DNA of 64,000 bases from Eurosta solidaginis (Eukaryota; Arthropoda; Insecta; Diptera; Tephritidae): NCBI RefSeq assembly GCF_040869045.1, contig NC_090319.1, positions 232,369,832 through 232,433,831 of the forward strand. The letters run 5' to 3'. A program made the translations under genes and the position numbers. The notes beneath the pieces are model-generated. The model was not told where the DNA came from, did no database searches, and was given only the letters and a program-made list of their open reading frames with translations. How positions within the stretch are numbered: the stretch's first letter is position 1; each line of letters starts with the position of its first letter. Below are positions 33,001-43,260 of this stretch, piece by piece.

Positions 33001-34100
33001 ATTATAGATTGCATTTATTTTTATGGAGAACGGCAGATCAAGCGACACTAGCACCATCTGACACACAAAATTTGGCTTTATTTAACTTTTTCTAAATGTC
33101 AAGCACAGTGTTGCCAGAAAAAACTTTCTTTGGGGTTAGAATCTAGAAAAAAAGGGCTAGAAAGGGCTAAATTTCTTCAAGAAAATGCAAAACCCGATGC
33201 AAAAAAGCCAAAAGTTTATGTATAATTATCAATGTAAGTTTTCACATTTATTTCAAATCAAACTTAAACAAAGTTATAAAAAAGGTACAGTAAAATAACA
33301 AAAAAAATAAGGTACAAGAGAGGTACATAAATAATACTGTTTTTATAATTAATTTTATATTTTTTAATAACAAAAGTACGTTTTTTTTTTACTTTTGTTT
33401 TGCTATTTGGCCGTAAGGTATTGTTAAAAAGTAAGAAGTATTTTTCACACTACAACAAAGATGGCACGGCTATATGTTCGCAAAAAATACGACTAACCAA
33501 AATTTTGGACGATGAAAATTAATTTAAACTTTTTCTAATTTTTTATTCAATTTTTAACGTCCTACTGGTGTACGAATCACCATTAAAATACACGTGTGCG
33601 ATATTCAAGATTATGTTGGGACGATATATGATTGAAGGGCCTTAGACTTCAAAACCTATGATTTAGTCCTCAGAAGATGAGTTATTATTTTTGCTACACT
33701 CATAGATATTTTTTGCATTCATTAATTATAATAGATCGTTGTTTATTTCAAAGTCACGACAGCATTTATTCAGCCGTTTAAGACCACTTCTTATTGTCCA
33801 GAAGCGAATTCTACATAACTAAACTCATTTTGTTTCTGTGTTTGCTTTTAAAGAAGGCGACAACCTGGCTAGGTCACTCTGATATAATCGGTATAAGCGT
33901 GTGCGAAATGAAACAAGTGAAGTTGATGGTTGAATCATAGGTGTGTGATTGTTCTTTGCAATGAAAATACTTTTCATTTTATAAAAAATATTCTTATTCT
34001 ACGTAAACCTATTTACACTAATACTTACAAACTAAATGTTCTTACTTCCTGCATGCAGAGTCAGCATATTACAATGACCTATTTAGACAACTGAATACAT
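30086..34100. other. Long AT-rich stretch, no gene seen
   Basis: Four kilobases with long A/T runs (for example 31170-31270). Short open frames at 30988-31308 and 31509-31730 are rich in Phe, Lys, Ile and Asn, as expected of random AT-rich DNA. No splice-linked or conserved coding signal stands out. It could include unexpressed host intergenic DNA or old transposon debris. Confidence 0.5.
33853..33902 (+). repeat. Scrap of the RTE-like leader
   Basis: GAAGGCGACAACCTGGCTAG and CACTCTGATATAATCGGT match the leader of the RTE-like LINE at 19251-19300 (GAAGGCGACAACCCGGGTAG ...) with a few changes. About 50 bp. Confidence 0.65.
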
Positions 34101-34427
34101 TGTAACGAAGCTTTTCCTTTCCCCGGTGCTTCTTCAATAAGTGCTGGGATATACTCGCCGTGTCCAAGGTTCGCTTACAATAAATTTGTATATCGGGACA
34201 CCTTGCAAATCGTTTTCATATAAATTTCACTTTATTGCTTTAATCTATATACTATAACTATAATATAAAATGTAATAGAAGAAAGATGTGTATGTATTCT
34301 TCACTTGTTTGATGCTTGCTCTATGATTAGTGGTGGTCTAACGGTCCCTCTTTTCCCGTTAGGAGCGTTCCGTTAGGACGCCTTACTGGTCGCTGCCTGG
34401 GTATGTGTAAATGTATCTCAGTGACGC

Positions 34428-34927
34428 TGTTGAGCTACTAAGCCTTTTTAGCAGCTATACAAAATCAAGTAAAAGACGCGATTCCGATTTGCACTACTTT
34501 ATTTCAGAAAAGTTATACAACGAATGACTTAAGAACTATTTTGCGTTTATATTTCCTAATTTACGATGATTCCAATTACAAAAGAATGTGCCCCAAAACT
34601 GTTTTTATATATTCTTAAACAATAGTTTTTTTTGGAGCTCTAAGTAAATGCATTCCATCCCATATATTGCTTGTGTGGATATACACACATTACGCACATA
34701 AATATTTATGCGCCTAATTGTTTTGCATTTAACGTTCATATGTTCATATGTTTCTACAATAGGTTTGTGTGTTACTAATGAGGGAATAGGAAAATATGCA
34801 AAAATGTTATCGCACGTATGTACATAAGTTTAAATTGTAATAGTTAGATTAGGGTGGTTCTAAAATTTTGGACTTCAGTATGTGAATATATTCTATTGAT
34901 TTTCAATGTCGGCTGCTGCTCCGAACA
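34428..34927 (-). repeat. BEL1 3' LTR
   Basis: TGTTGAGCTACTAAGCC...CTGCTCCGAACA, 500 bp. The pol stop codon (34893-34895) lies inside it. Confidence 0.95.
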
Positions 34928-37900
34928 TCCTCCTCCCCGTTGAAAGGTTAGGGCTTTCAACAGAATCATTTACTGGAAGGACGCACAGCTTATGCACTGC
35001 TCGACGAGTTGTACCAGTAGATGTACGCAGGACTGCCACTCGCACTACCCCATCTTCTCCAGATATTACTTCGATTACGCGTGCTAAGGGCCACCTTAAG
35101 GGTGGCGAGTTTTCCTCCTTTAGACAAACGATGTCACCGACTTTAATGTTAGCCTGAGGTGTACGCCATTTGGAGCATTGTTGAAGAAGAGTTAGATACT
35201 CACGAGACCAGCGCTTCCAAAAAACTTGTTGTATGTATGTTGCGCGCTGCCATCGGCCAAGTCGATTATAGTTTAAACTTGTAATGTCTGGTTCAGGAAG
35301 AGCTGTCATCGGACCGCCGATTAAAAAATGGCCTAGTGTTAACACATCTAGATCTTCTGGATTTTCTGAAAGAGGTACTAGAGGACGCGAATTAATTATA
35401 GCGGATATTTGACATACCAATGTACGCAATTCATCGAAGTCAAGCATGAATGAGCCAATGGAACGGTAAAAATGCTGTTTTGCTGTTTTTACGGCCGCTT
35501 CCCACAAACCGCCGAAGTGTGGGGAGCGAGGTGGAATGAAGCGCCAATCGAAACCATGCTCAAGACAAAAATTGTGGACATCTCTGCTGAAATTATCGCT
35601 GAGGACAAAGTTTCGCAGCTCGCGGAGCTCATTCTTAGCACCTACGAAGTTTGTGGCGTTATCCGACCAGATACAGCTTGGGATGACCCGGGTAGCGATA
35701 AATCGTTTTAGTGCATCAATGAATGCACCAGTTGACAGGTCTCTTACCAACTCCATCCAGACAGCCTTTGTGGCGAAACATGTAAATACGCTAACATAAC
35801 ATTTTTGAGGTGGCTTGTTCCGTACTTCAGACTTGTAATAAAACGGGCCGCAGTAGTCTACACCAGTAACTATGAAAGGACGTGAAGCCTGAATGCGCTC
35901 TTTAGGTAGGTCACCCATTATGTGCTGGACGAGTCGTGGCCTAGACCTGCAGCAAATGATGCATTTCTGAAGAACTCGTGAGACGGTTTTGCGTCCACCT
36001 ATTGGCCAGAACTGCATACGAATGAAGGCAAGCAAGGCTTGCGGGCCTGCGTGATGATGTTTTCGATGACAGTATGTGATTATTGCATTTGTAAGTGGAT
36101 GGTATTTTGGTAGAATACATGGGTGGCGCGATTCAAAACTGAGCAACGAATTTTTCAATCTACCGCCTACGCGAATCACTCCGAAGTCATCAAGAAATGG
36201 TGATAGCGAAATAATATTGCTGGACGTCGGGACGCATTTATTGGCTTGCAATGCGGTGTACTCGGGCCAAAGTTGCGCTCTTTGCACTATGCGAACGAGC
36301 AATTGTGTACCCTTTCGAATATCCGCAGCCGTGAGCTGGGATGACTTTGGCGCTTGTTTAATATTTAGGTATTTGCTGATATATCCGAAAATCCGCTGCA
36401 TTGTCGTGAACGAATTGATGTATTTGAAGGACAGCGTAATGTCAATGCGATTATTTTCGACAAGCAATACCTTTTTCCGAACCTCAGGAAGTTTTGGTTG
36501 GGAAGCGCACATGCGTGGCCAGCTCTTCTCTGTTTCTTGTAAAAATGGTGGGCCGTGCATCCAAAGTTTTGAAATGAGAAGTTCCTTCGGCGTAGCTCCT
36601 TTGGATAAAATATCAGCGGGGTTCATTGCTGAAGGAACATAGTGCCACTGCATGCCTTCTGTCAATTGCTGTATGGTGGAAATTCGGTTCGCCACAAAGA
36701 CATTGAACTTCGATGGTTCTTCTTGCAGCCACGATAGCACGGTTGAAGAATCTGACCAACAATGAAAAGAACAGTTAAAAATCTTCATTTTTGTAAACTC
36801 ACCCACAAGCTGTGAGAGCAATGTAGCAGCGCAGAATTCCAACTTGGGTACGGTAATGGTTTTCAGGGGTGAGACCCGGGCCTTTGAACACAAAAAGTGC
36901 ACTTGGAAACTGTCATCCTTGATTGATCGAATGTAAGTACAGGAACCGTAGGCTTTAAGGCTTGCATCGCAAAATGCATGAATTTCGGTGATGGCCTCAG
37001 GCTGTAAAATATAACGAGGAAACGATAAATGTTGCATTTCTGCAAACCCGTTGCAGAAATCGGACCAGGCAGTATCTAACGATTGTGGTAAACTCTCGTC
37101 CCGTTCAAGCTTGTCTCTCCACATACGTTGAAGAAGAATCTTTGCCCTGGTTAGGGTTGGGCCCATTAGTCCAAGTGGGTCGTAGCACCGAGCTAGAGTA
37201 GACAAAGCAGAGCGCTTGGAGTTTTTTCCTAAATCTTGTTGCGGTGTGAAAGAGAATAGTAGGCTGTCCTTAATCGGGTTCCAAATTAAACCCAGTGTTT
37301 TGGTGATGTTGCTGCCATCATCGAACTTGAGAAAACTTTCTTTGTCTTCATCTGGAATTTCAAAAAGAATGTCGGTATTATTCGAACACCACTTACGCAG
37401 CTTGAAACTTCCTTGCGCAAGGAGACTGGCTGTCTGTAACTTGATATTGCGGACTTCTTCCACGGAATCACCACCAGATATCATGTCATCTATGTAGAAA
37501 TCTCGAAGCAAAGTTTTTGCACCAATAGGATAAGTCGAGGATTCGTCAGTTGCGAGTTGATGCATCGCTCTTATTGCCAGAAATGCAGCAGGTTTGGTTC
37601 CGTACGTTACGGTATCCAGCTTATAAATCTGGAATTCTTCAAGCGGAGATTCCCGCCATAATATGCACTGGAGCATGTTATCCGGAGGGGTGACGCGGAC
37701 ACACCGATACATTTTGCAAATGTCACCAGTAAGTGCTATAGGAAATGTGCGAAATCTGATTAAAATGTTAAATAATTTTTCTTGAATGGTTGGACCTGCC
37801 ATGAGCAAGTCGTTCAATGAGAAACCAGAAGTAGCAGCCGCTGAGCCATCGAAGACCACTCTGAGTTTTGTGGTGCTACTGCTATCTTTGATGACGCAGT

Positions 37901-38438
37901 GATGCGGTAAGAAATATTTGCATTTGTGAAAACTATCGTTAGAGACTAAAGACATGTGATTAAGGTCAATATATTCCTTAATGAACTTACTATATTCTGT
38001 CTTAAGGTCAGTGTTTCGAGCGAATTTCCTTTCAAGACCTTCGAAGCGTTGACGCGATCTCAAATAAGAATTTCCAAGTACCTCCGGATTCTGTTTGAGG
38101 GGCAGACGAACCGAGTATTCGCCTGATGGTAAACGCGAATAATTCTGTTGAAAGTGTGCTTCGCAAACGATGTCTTCCTGAGTGGCTTTGGATATGGGTT
38201 CGAAGTTTGTCTCAACTTCCCAAAATCGTCGCACTAGATCATCAAGTTTTGAGTCAAGGATGGTGTTGTTTGAAGATTTCTGCTTTCCAATAAAGGATGA
38301 TAGTTTTGGAGCGCGTTGCCCTCCACCAGACAACACCCATCCGAAGAGTCTTTTGGAGCAGAGGTAAGCCGGATGCCAAGCGTATCTGCCCCACACAGAG
38401 TAAGTCGAAGAATAGGCCTGCTCCGAGGAGCAGATCAA
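34893..38438 (-). CDS. BEL1 pol: reverse transcriptase, RNase H, integrase
   Basis: 1181 codons open without a stop, although the true protein begins at the frame change near residue 30; the upstream part (to VWGRYAWHPAYLCSK) is out-of-frame reading of the gag end. FGWVLSGG marks the start of real pol. Then come the fingers (LRVVFDGSA), FYIDDMISGG (catalytic YIDD at 315-318), RNase H (FCDASLKAYGS, CWSDSSTVLSWL, HYVPSAMNPADILSKG), and an integrase finger (HRKHHHAG ... CIICCRSR). The integrase core has aspartates in TGVDYCGPF and WSDNATNFVG and a glutamate in GGLWEAAVK, then LTLGHFLIGGP and the VGDIVCLKEEN tail. All key residues are present. The last ~11 codons run into the 3' LTR. The enzyme set copies RNA to DNA in particles and inserts it with a 5-bp duplication. 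Confidence 0.92.
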   Translation of the reverse strand: MICSSEQAYSSTYSVWGRYAWHPAYLCSKRLFGWVLSGGGQRAPKLSSFIGKQKSSNNTILDSKLDDLVRRFWEVETNFEPISKATQEDIVCEAHFQQNYSRLPSGEYSVRLPLKQNPEVLGNSYLRSRQRFEGLERKFARNTDLKTEYSKFIKEYIDLNHMSLVSNDSFHKCKYFLPHHCVIKDSSSTTKLRVVFDGSAAATSGFSLNDLLMAGPTIQEKLFNILIRFRTFPIALTGDICKMYRCVRVTPPDNMLQCILWRESPLEEFQIYKLDTVTYGTKPAAFLAIRAMHQLATDESSTYPIGAKTLLRDFYIDDMISGGDSVEEVRNIKLQTASLLAQGSFKLRKWCSNNTDILFEIPDEDKESFLKFDDGSNITKTLGLIWNPIKDSLLFSFTPQQDLGKNSKRSALSTLARCYDPLGLMGPTLTRAKILLQRMWRDKLERDESLPQSLDTAWSDFCNGFAEMQHLSFPRYILQPEAITEIHAFCDASLKAYGSCTYIRSIKDDSFQVHFLCSKARVSPLKTITVPKLEFCAATLLSQLVGEFTKMKIFNCSFHCWSDSSTVLSWLQEEPSKFNVFVANRISTIQQLTEGMQWHYVPSAMNPADILSKGATPKELLISKLWMHGPPFLQETEKSWPRMCASQPKLPEVRKKVLLVENNRIDITLSFKYINSFTTMQRIFGYISKYLNIKQAPKSSQLTAADIRKGTQLLVRIVQRAQLWPEYTALQANKCVPTSSNIISLSPFLDDFGVIRVGGRLKNSLLSFESRHPCILPKYHPLTNAIITYCHRKHHHAGPQALLAFIRMQFWPIGGRKTVSRVLQKCIICCRSRPRLVQHIMGDLPKERIQASRPFIVTGVDYCGPFYYKSEVRNKPPQKCYVSVFTCFATKAVWMELVRDLSTGAFIDALKRFIATRVIPSCIWSDNATNFVGAKNELRELRNFVLSDNFSRDVHNFCLEHGFDWRFIPPRSPHFGGLWEAAVKTAKQHFYRSIGSFMLDFDELRTLVCQISAIINSRPLVPLSENPEDLDVLTLGHFLIGGPMTALPEPDITSLNYNRLGRWQRATYIQQVFWKRWSREYLTLLQQCSKWRTPQANIKVGDIVCLKEENSPPLRWPLARVIEVISGEDGVVRVAVLRTSTGTTRRAVHKLCVLPVNDSVESPNLSTGRRMFGAAADIENQ

Positions 38439-40134
38439 TGCGTTCTGATAAGTGGAACCCCGGATCAGCTAGTTGAATGTTAGATGGAATGTTCCACTCA
38501 CTGGTGCTTACGAAGCACCCAGGCTGATTGTCGGTGATGGTGCGCACCACAACTGCTGTGATATTTGTTGAGAACTCTGATATTCGCGACCTTAGTAGGA
38601 GCTCCACTGAATAGCCTTCCGTTGAGAAGTTGGCATCTCCGATGCCGGAGACTGTAACCGAAGATTTTGTCTTCAGCAGTTGAAGTTGGTTTACGAAGCG
38701 AGATGTGATAAAATGTAGTTGGGAGCCAGAATCCAAAAGCGCACGGCAGGGCACGAAAGATCCAGCGCGATTTTTTATGAGAACGACGGCAGTAGCAAGA
38801 AGCACAGAATCAGACGGAGAAACCGAGGCATGGGGCAAGGCAGATAACGACGCAGTCATGGCATTGGATTGGCGTGTAACTGGCGGCGAAGACTCGATTT
38901 GACCATCAGTTGACGACACTGTTGGGCGGTTCAGGTGCAAGAGAGTATGGTGTTTGCACTGGCAATTGCGGCAGGTACCGGATTTGCAGTCCCGCAGTTG
39001 ATGACCGCGCTTCAGACAGTTTATACAAAGAGCGAGCTTTTTAACTTCTTTAAGTCGTAAGTTCGGAGATAAATTTCCGAAGCGTTGGCAGCTGTAAATT
39101 GCGTGATCGACCGACTCACAAAACACACAAGAACTTGTTGAGCCCTTTGACGCAACGAAGGATTTCTTTTGGTTTGTACTTACACCTTTGTTCGGTTTCA
39201 CGACCTGACCAGTCTGTACCTGAGTGGCATGCTCAACATTCTCGAGTGTTGTACAGCGCTTTTCCAAAAAGGCAGCCAGTTGTTCCCATGAAGGTAATTC
39301 GCTAACAGAAGAGTTCTCCTCCCATTTAGCTTGTGTTGTTTTGTCGAGCTTCTGAAGTATCAAGTGAATGATGATGCAATCTGATATTTGCCCGTTGGTT
39401 GCCAGTGACTGCAATGCTCGTAAATGCGCAGTTACCTTGTCTGTCAACTCTCGAAGTTTGATTGCGTTGGAATCTGCCTTGTCCAGCCCGAATATCTCCC
39501 TGATGTGTGCCTGAAAGATAAGACGTTTGTTATCGAAACGCTTGTGTAAGAGCTCTAAAGCGATTTTGTAATTGGAATCACTTATCTCTAGTGAGCGCAC
39601 GGTGTCGAGGGCAGCGCCGCTCAAACACGACCGCAGATGCTGCAATTTGTCGATGTTGGAGAGGTCACTATCTTTGTCGATGATTGAGGTGAACATAGAT
39701 TTGAAATTTGTCCACTCAGTATAAGCGCCGCTAAATTTTGGTAGTGTTAACAGTGGTAAGCGGGAACTATTGGCATTAACAATGATAGATTGCCCCTCGC
39801 TGGAGTTCATTTTAAGCGTGGAACAATGTTGCGGGACACTACGTTTGCCAATCTCCCTCTGTATAGTTGCTCTTAGGTTGATTAAAGCGGTGTCGAAATT
39901 GGCTGGCAAGTCACTGCTGATAGATTCGGAGTCCAATTCTTCCAAGCTTGTATGGGCGACTGCGAAACTGGATTTTACGTCGGTTATAGACTCCATAGTT
40001 GCAGAAAGGCTGTACTCATCCATGCTGCGAAGCTTCTCGGAATTCAATTCGATGGTTATTTGGCCGAGTCTCTCGAATAGAGCTCTTGTTTTCTTCTTTA
40101 AGAAAGCTACACGATCGAGGCTTTCTTCCGGCAT
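38254..40134 (-). CDS. BEL1 gag-protease polyprotein
   Basis: 626 codons from ATG 40134, 203 bp inside the 5' LTR edge. The N-terminal half is helical capsid (LPKFSGAYTEWTNFKSMF at about 131, typical of BEL/Pao). Cys-His knuckles lie at about 336-349, 370-383 (CINCLKRGHQLRDC) and 388-399. The aspartic protease has ALLDSGSQ at 465-472 and GAGLFFDLLCVGQIRL before the end. After QKT (about residue 607) the frame diverges: the next real pol residues, FGWVLSGG, are in the frame that would be reached by +1 slippage, or a single base was lost here. The last ~20 codons in this frame are therefore probably not natural. Forms the core and matures the polyprotein. Confidence 0.92.
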   Translation of the reverse strand: MPEESLDRVAFLKKKTRALFERLGQITIELNSEKLRSMDEYSLSATMESITDVKSSFAVAHTSLEELDSESISSDLPANFDTALINLRATIQREIGKRSVPQHCSTLKMNSSEGQSIIVNANSSRLPLLTLPKFSGAYTEWTNFKSMFTSIIDKDSDLSNIDKLQHLRSCLSGAALDTVRSLEISDSNYKIALELLHKRFDNKRLIFQAHIREIFGLDKADSNAIKLRELTDKVTAHLRALQSLATNGQISDCIIIHLILQKLDKTTQAKWEENSSVSELPSWEQLAAFLEKRCTTLENVEHATQVQTGQVVKPNKGVSTNQKKSFVASKGSTSSCVFCESVDHAIYSCQRFGNLSPNLRLKEVKKLALCINCLKRGHQLRDCKSGTCRNCQCKHHTLLHLNRPTVSSTDGQIESSPPVTRQSNAMTASLSALPHASVSPSDSVLLATAVVLIKNRAGSFVPCRALLDSGSQLHFITSRFVNQLQLLKTKSSVTVSGIGDANFSTEGYSVELLLRSRISEFSTNITAVVVRTITDNQPGCFVSTSEWNIPSNIQLADPGFHLSERIDLLLGAGLFFDLLCVGQIRLASGLPLLQKTLRMGVVWWRATRSKTIILYWKAEIFKQHHP

Positions 40135-40317
40135 GATTAGGCCCTTTGTTCAAATAGCAAAAATATGCGTTGCAGATTGAAATAGAAATACTGTACGTGA
40201 CTACAAAAGGCGGGCCCGATATGTAAAAATGGTATGCAACCTTAAACTGCAAAGTTTTATGAACCTTTGTTCAGCTCAAAGAAACGGGAAGAAAGTACTG
40301 ATAAATTACGTGATGTT

Positions 40318-40335
40318 ATCACGTCGGGGTCACCA
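40318..40335 (-). promoter_or_regulatory. BEL1 primer-binding-like site
   Basis: Minus strand TGGTGACCCCGACGTGAT starts two bases after the 5' LTR. The cognate tRNA was not assigned. Confidence 0.6.
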
Positions 40336-40337
40336 AA

Positions 40338-40836
40338 TGTTGAGCTACTAAGCCTTTTTAGCAGCTATACAAAATCAAGTAAAAGACGCGATTCCGATTT
40401 GCACTACTTTATTTCAGAAAAGTTATAAAACGAATGACTTAAGAACTATTTTGCGTTTATATTTCCTAATTTACGATGATTCCAATTACAAAAGAATGTG
40501 TCCCAAAACTGTTTTTATATATTCTTAAACAATTGTTTTTTTTGGAGCTCTAAGTAAATGCATTCCATCCATATATTGCTTGTGTGGATATACACACATT
40601 ACGCACATAAATATTTATGCGCCTAATTGTTTTGCATTTAACGTTCATATGTTCATATGTTTCTACAATAGGTTTGTGTGTTACTAATGAGGGAATAGGA
40701 AAATATGCAAAAATGTTATCGCACGTATGTACATAAGTTTAAATTGTAATAGTTAGATTAGGGTGGTTCTAAAATTTTGGACTTCAGTATGTGAATATAT
40801 TCTATTGATTTTCAATGTCGGCTGCTGCTCCGAACA
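40338..40836 (-). repeat. BEL1 5' LTR
   Basis: 499 bp, same ends as 34428-34927. A few differences are seen (for example CATCCCATATATTG against CATCCATATATTG). Confidence 0.95.
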
Positions 40837-40938
40837 GACGCCTTGCGTCGGGGGTTTCTCCTACGGTTAGCGACTGCGCTGTCTCTGCTGCGGCTTATGT
40901 CGGTGCGTCTGCGTGAGTGTAGCTCTGGTATGGTTGAA

Positions 40939-41235
40939 GTCGTATGCTTGCGTGACTCTTCTGCGGTCAACGTCGTGTGTTTGCGTGATTCTGCTGCGGT
41001 CAACGTCGTATGCTTGCGTGATTCTGCTGCGGGCAACGTCGTATGCTTCCGTGATTCTGCCGCGGCCAACGTCGTATGTCTGCGTTATTCTGCTGCTGCC
41101 AACGTCGTACGCTTGCGTGATTCTGCTGCGCCCAACGTCGTATGCTTGCGTGACTCTGCTGTGGCCAACGTCGAATGTTTGCGTAGCTCTGCTGCGGCCA
41201 ACGGCGTGTTTTTTGGTGACCCTGCTGTTTCTGCA
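40939..41235. repeat. 33-bp minisatellite in Gypsy3 LTR 1, 9 units
   Basis: Unit consensus GTCGTATGCTTGCGTGATTC then TGCTGCGGCCAAC, 33 bp. All nine units are exactly 33 bp by position (40939, 40972 ... 41203). The array translates as 11-residue repeats (such as AAAESRKHTTL on the minus strand) in several frames of both strands. Confidence 0.95.
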
Positions 41236-42074
41236 AAGGCTTACGGCGGTGGTGCACGGGCTCGTGACGCTCTTGGCCTTTGCGTATCAGGGAGCGAGCG
41301 TGGTCTAAGGCGTTGTAGAGCGGTCAAAACCAGCTTACCCACAATCCTCAGCCCACGGCTTTCTCCTATGAAGGGACTTATCTTGCGATGGTCAAAACCG
41401 ATACGCCTTTCAGATGCCCTTCAATTGCTGCTCAGGTAACAACCACAACTTCGCGTCCCATTAGGTGAGATCCGTTAGTCTCAATACAGTCACGTTATGG
41501 CGTTTCACTTCGACTCACTTCTACTGCGGATTCCGATGTACTTCTGCCACGGTTGACGTTTGGTTGAGCGCGAGATTACGATGCTGTGGAGGACGTTTGC
41601 TTACGAGAGAGCGAGCGTGGGCTAAAGCGTTGTAGAGCGGTTAAAACCAGCTTACCCACAATCCTTAGTCCACGTCTTTCTCCTATGAACCGCACTGGCT
41701 TGCGATAGTCAAAACCGATATGCCTTCCAGAGCGCTCCAATAGTAGCTCCGGTCGCAACCACAAACGCGTGCTGACTCTGGTGTCTTCTTATGTTACCCT
41801 TTTCATAGCCAACGCTCTGTTGAACTTGCTAGCTATGTTCGTTGCGTTTCCATGGTTACGGTGTTGCTATGGAGTGTTGCGGCAACTTGCTGCGCTAGTG
41901 ATGTTTCAGAGACTTATTCGTGTTTCGTGTTGTATTGGATATGTTGCTGATCGTATTCTTATGTAGAGTTTTAAGTATTTGTGTTGCGTTGTCTGTGTTA
42001 CTGATCCTATGTTGTGATGACTACGGTTTAGACTTGGTTTATATTTTGTTTAGATATTCTTAGCAAATGACGTG

Positions 42075-43260
42075 TTACTCGGTGGTATGCGGTGGAATGA
42101 CTGGTGTCAATCCGGTGTTCTCTGATCTCTGCATGTTGGCTTTTTTTCTCGGGTTTATTAAATTTTGATCATTTTTTTTATTTGCTGATTTCTTTGTTTC
42201 GCCGGCTTCCGATGAGTGGTATGCCTTCAGCTCGGCGATGCTTGCCGTCTTCTCCTTCCCGCCATCAATTTTCCTTAATTTGACAATTACTGGGGAGACG
42301 TACCCCAGGATTTGGCAAGGGCCATCATATTTGGGGGCCAATTTCGCTGCAAATCTTTCCGTTGCCTTGGACAAGGGCTAACTCGCCGAGAACGGGGATC
42401 CATTTTCTCCGCCGTAGGTTGTAATGACGTGCTTGATCTACTGCCGCCCGCTCCATATTCTGCCTCACTATCCTGAAGGCTTCCTGCATTCTGTTGGGCT
42501 TCTCCTCGGCCGTGGTGAGAGCTGCACCTGTCCCAACGTTGACCTCATCGCATAGGGCTCCTGGCAGTCGTGGCTCCCGTCCTTGCACGAGGAAAGCTGG
42601 GCTGTAGCCTGTAGAGGCGTTAACACTAGTATTTATCGCTAGCTCAATTTCCGGAAGAAGGTCGTCCCATCGCTTGTGTTTTGCGTTGGTAAGCTGCGCT
42701 ATGATTGTCTTAATGGTCCTGTTTGCTCGTTCCGTTGGGTTTTCTTGGGGGGTATAGGGTGCGGTGTATTGTTGTCGTACTCCGACATCCTTCAGGTAGC
42801 GCTGCCAGATCGTAATACAAAACTGTCCGCCGTTGTCGGATATGAGTACTTTGGGGACGCCACACTTTGCGTGGATCCGTTCCCTGAAAGCCCGGCGAAG
42901 GCCGTCTGCAGTAGCATGCCTCATGGGGATCAATTCCACCCACTTGCTGAGTCGGTCGAAAAATACCAGTAACATAGTATTTCCGTGTGTAGACCATAGT
43001 AGTGGTCCAACGAAGTCGACGCATACCCTGCCAAATGGTACCTGGGTTACCTGTGAGAGCATCTTTCCGGCTAGCTTTTGTTGTGGTTCCTTGTATTTCT
43101 GGCAGGATTCGCATTGACATACATACCGGCTGATGTCACGGAACATACCGCGCCAATAATATCGATTGGCGATTCGTGTTACTGTCCGTCGGATACCCAT
43201 GTGTCCCGCGCTTGGTATGTCTTGATTTTCTTGTAATACTCGCTATCTGGGTCGTGTTGG
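42075..43260 (-). pseudogene. Gypsy3 copy A integrase
   Basis: The minus-strand frame has the linker (EEAVPWKLCAPTR), a TAG stop, then the HHCC finger (SAGHMG ... CESCQKYK), aspartates in VDFVGPLLW and ISDNGGQF, and a glutamate in ENPTERANR. At 42374-42325 a frameshift separates this from the tail (YDGPCQILGYVSPVIVKL ... 42075), which resembles the Gypsy2 tail SGPYRVTNFVSPVIV. No reverse transcriptase or RNase H precedes it, only protease-region sequence. Integrase would catalyse insertion of the cDNA, but this copy is broken. Confidence 0.88.

Larger units (their letters stand above)
34428..40836 (-). mobile_element. BEL1: nearly intact BEL/Pao element
   Basis: 6409 bp with 500-bp and 499-bp LTRs, differing by few bases, flanked by GACGC on both sides (34423-34427 and 40837-40841). 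It is inserted in a Gypsy3 LTR; the other Gypsy3 LTRs read GTGACGCCTTGCG straight through. Coding consists of a gag-protease frame and a pol frame offset by one base. This is the most intact element in the window and probably among the youngest. Confidence 0.95.
34101..42066 (-). repeat. Gypsy3 LTR 1, split by BEL1
   Basis: 34101-34427 starts TGTAACG, has about 50 bp not found in LTRs 2 and 3 (34108-34158), then GTTCGCTTACAATAAATTTG as in the others. It continues at 40837 after BEL1 with the 33-bp minisatellite and an internal duplication: the GCGTTGTAGAGCGGT ... ACCAGCTTACCCACAATCC block occurs near 41310 and again near 41630. The boundary with the internal region is near the pol stop (TAA, about 42066), since LTR 3 still matches up to GCAAATGACGTG. 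Confidence 0.75.

Noticed and set aside
40939..41235. CRISPR-like spaced repeats
   Set aside because: Contiguous tandem units with no unique spacers, in a eukaryotic LTR.
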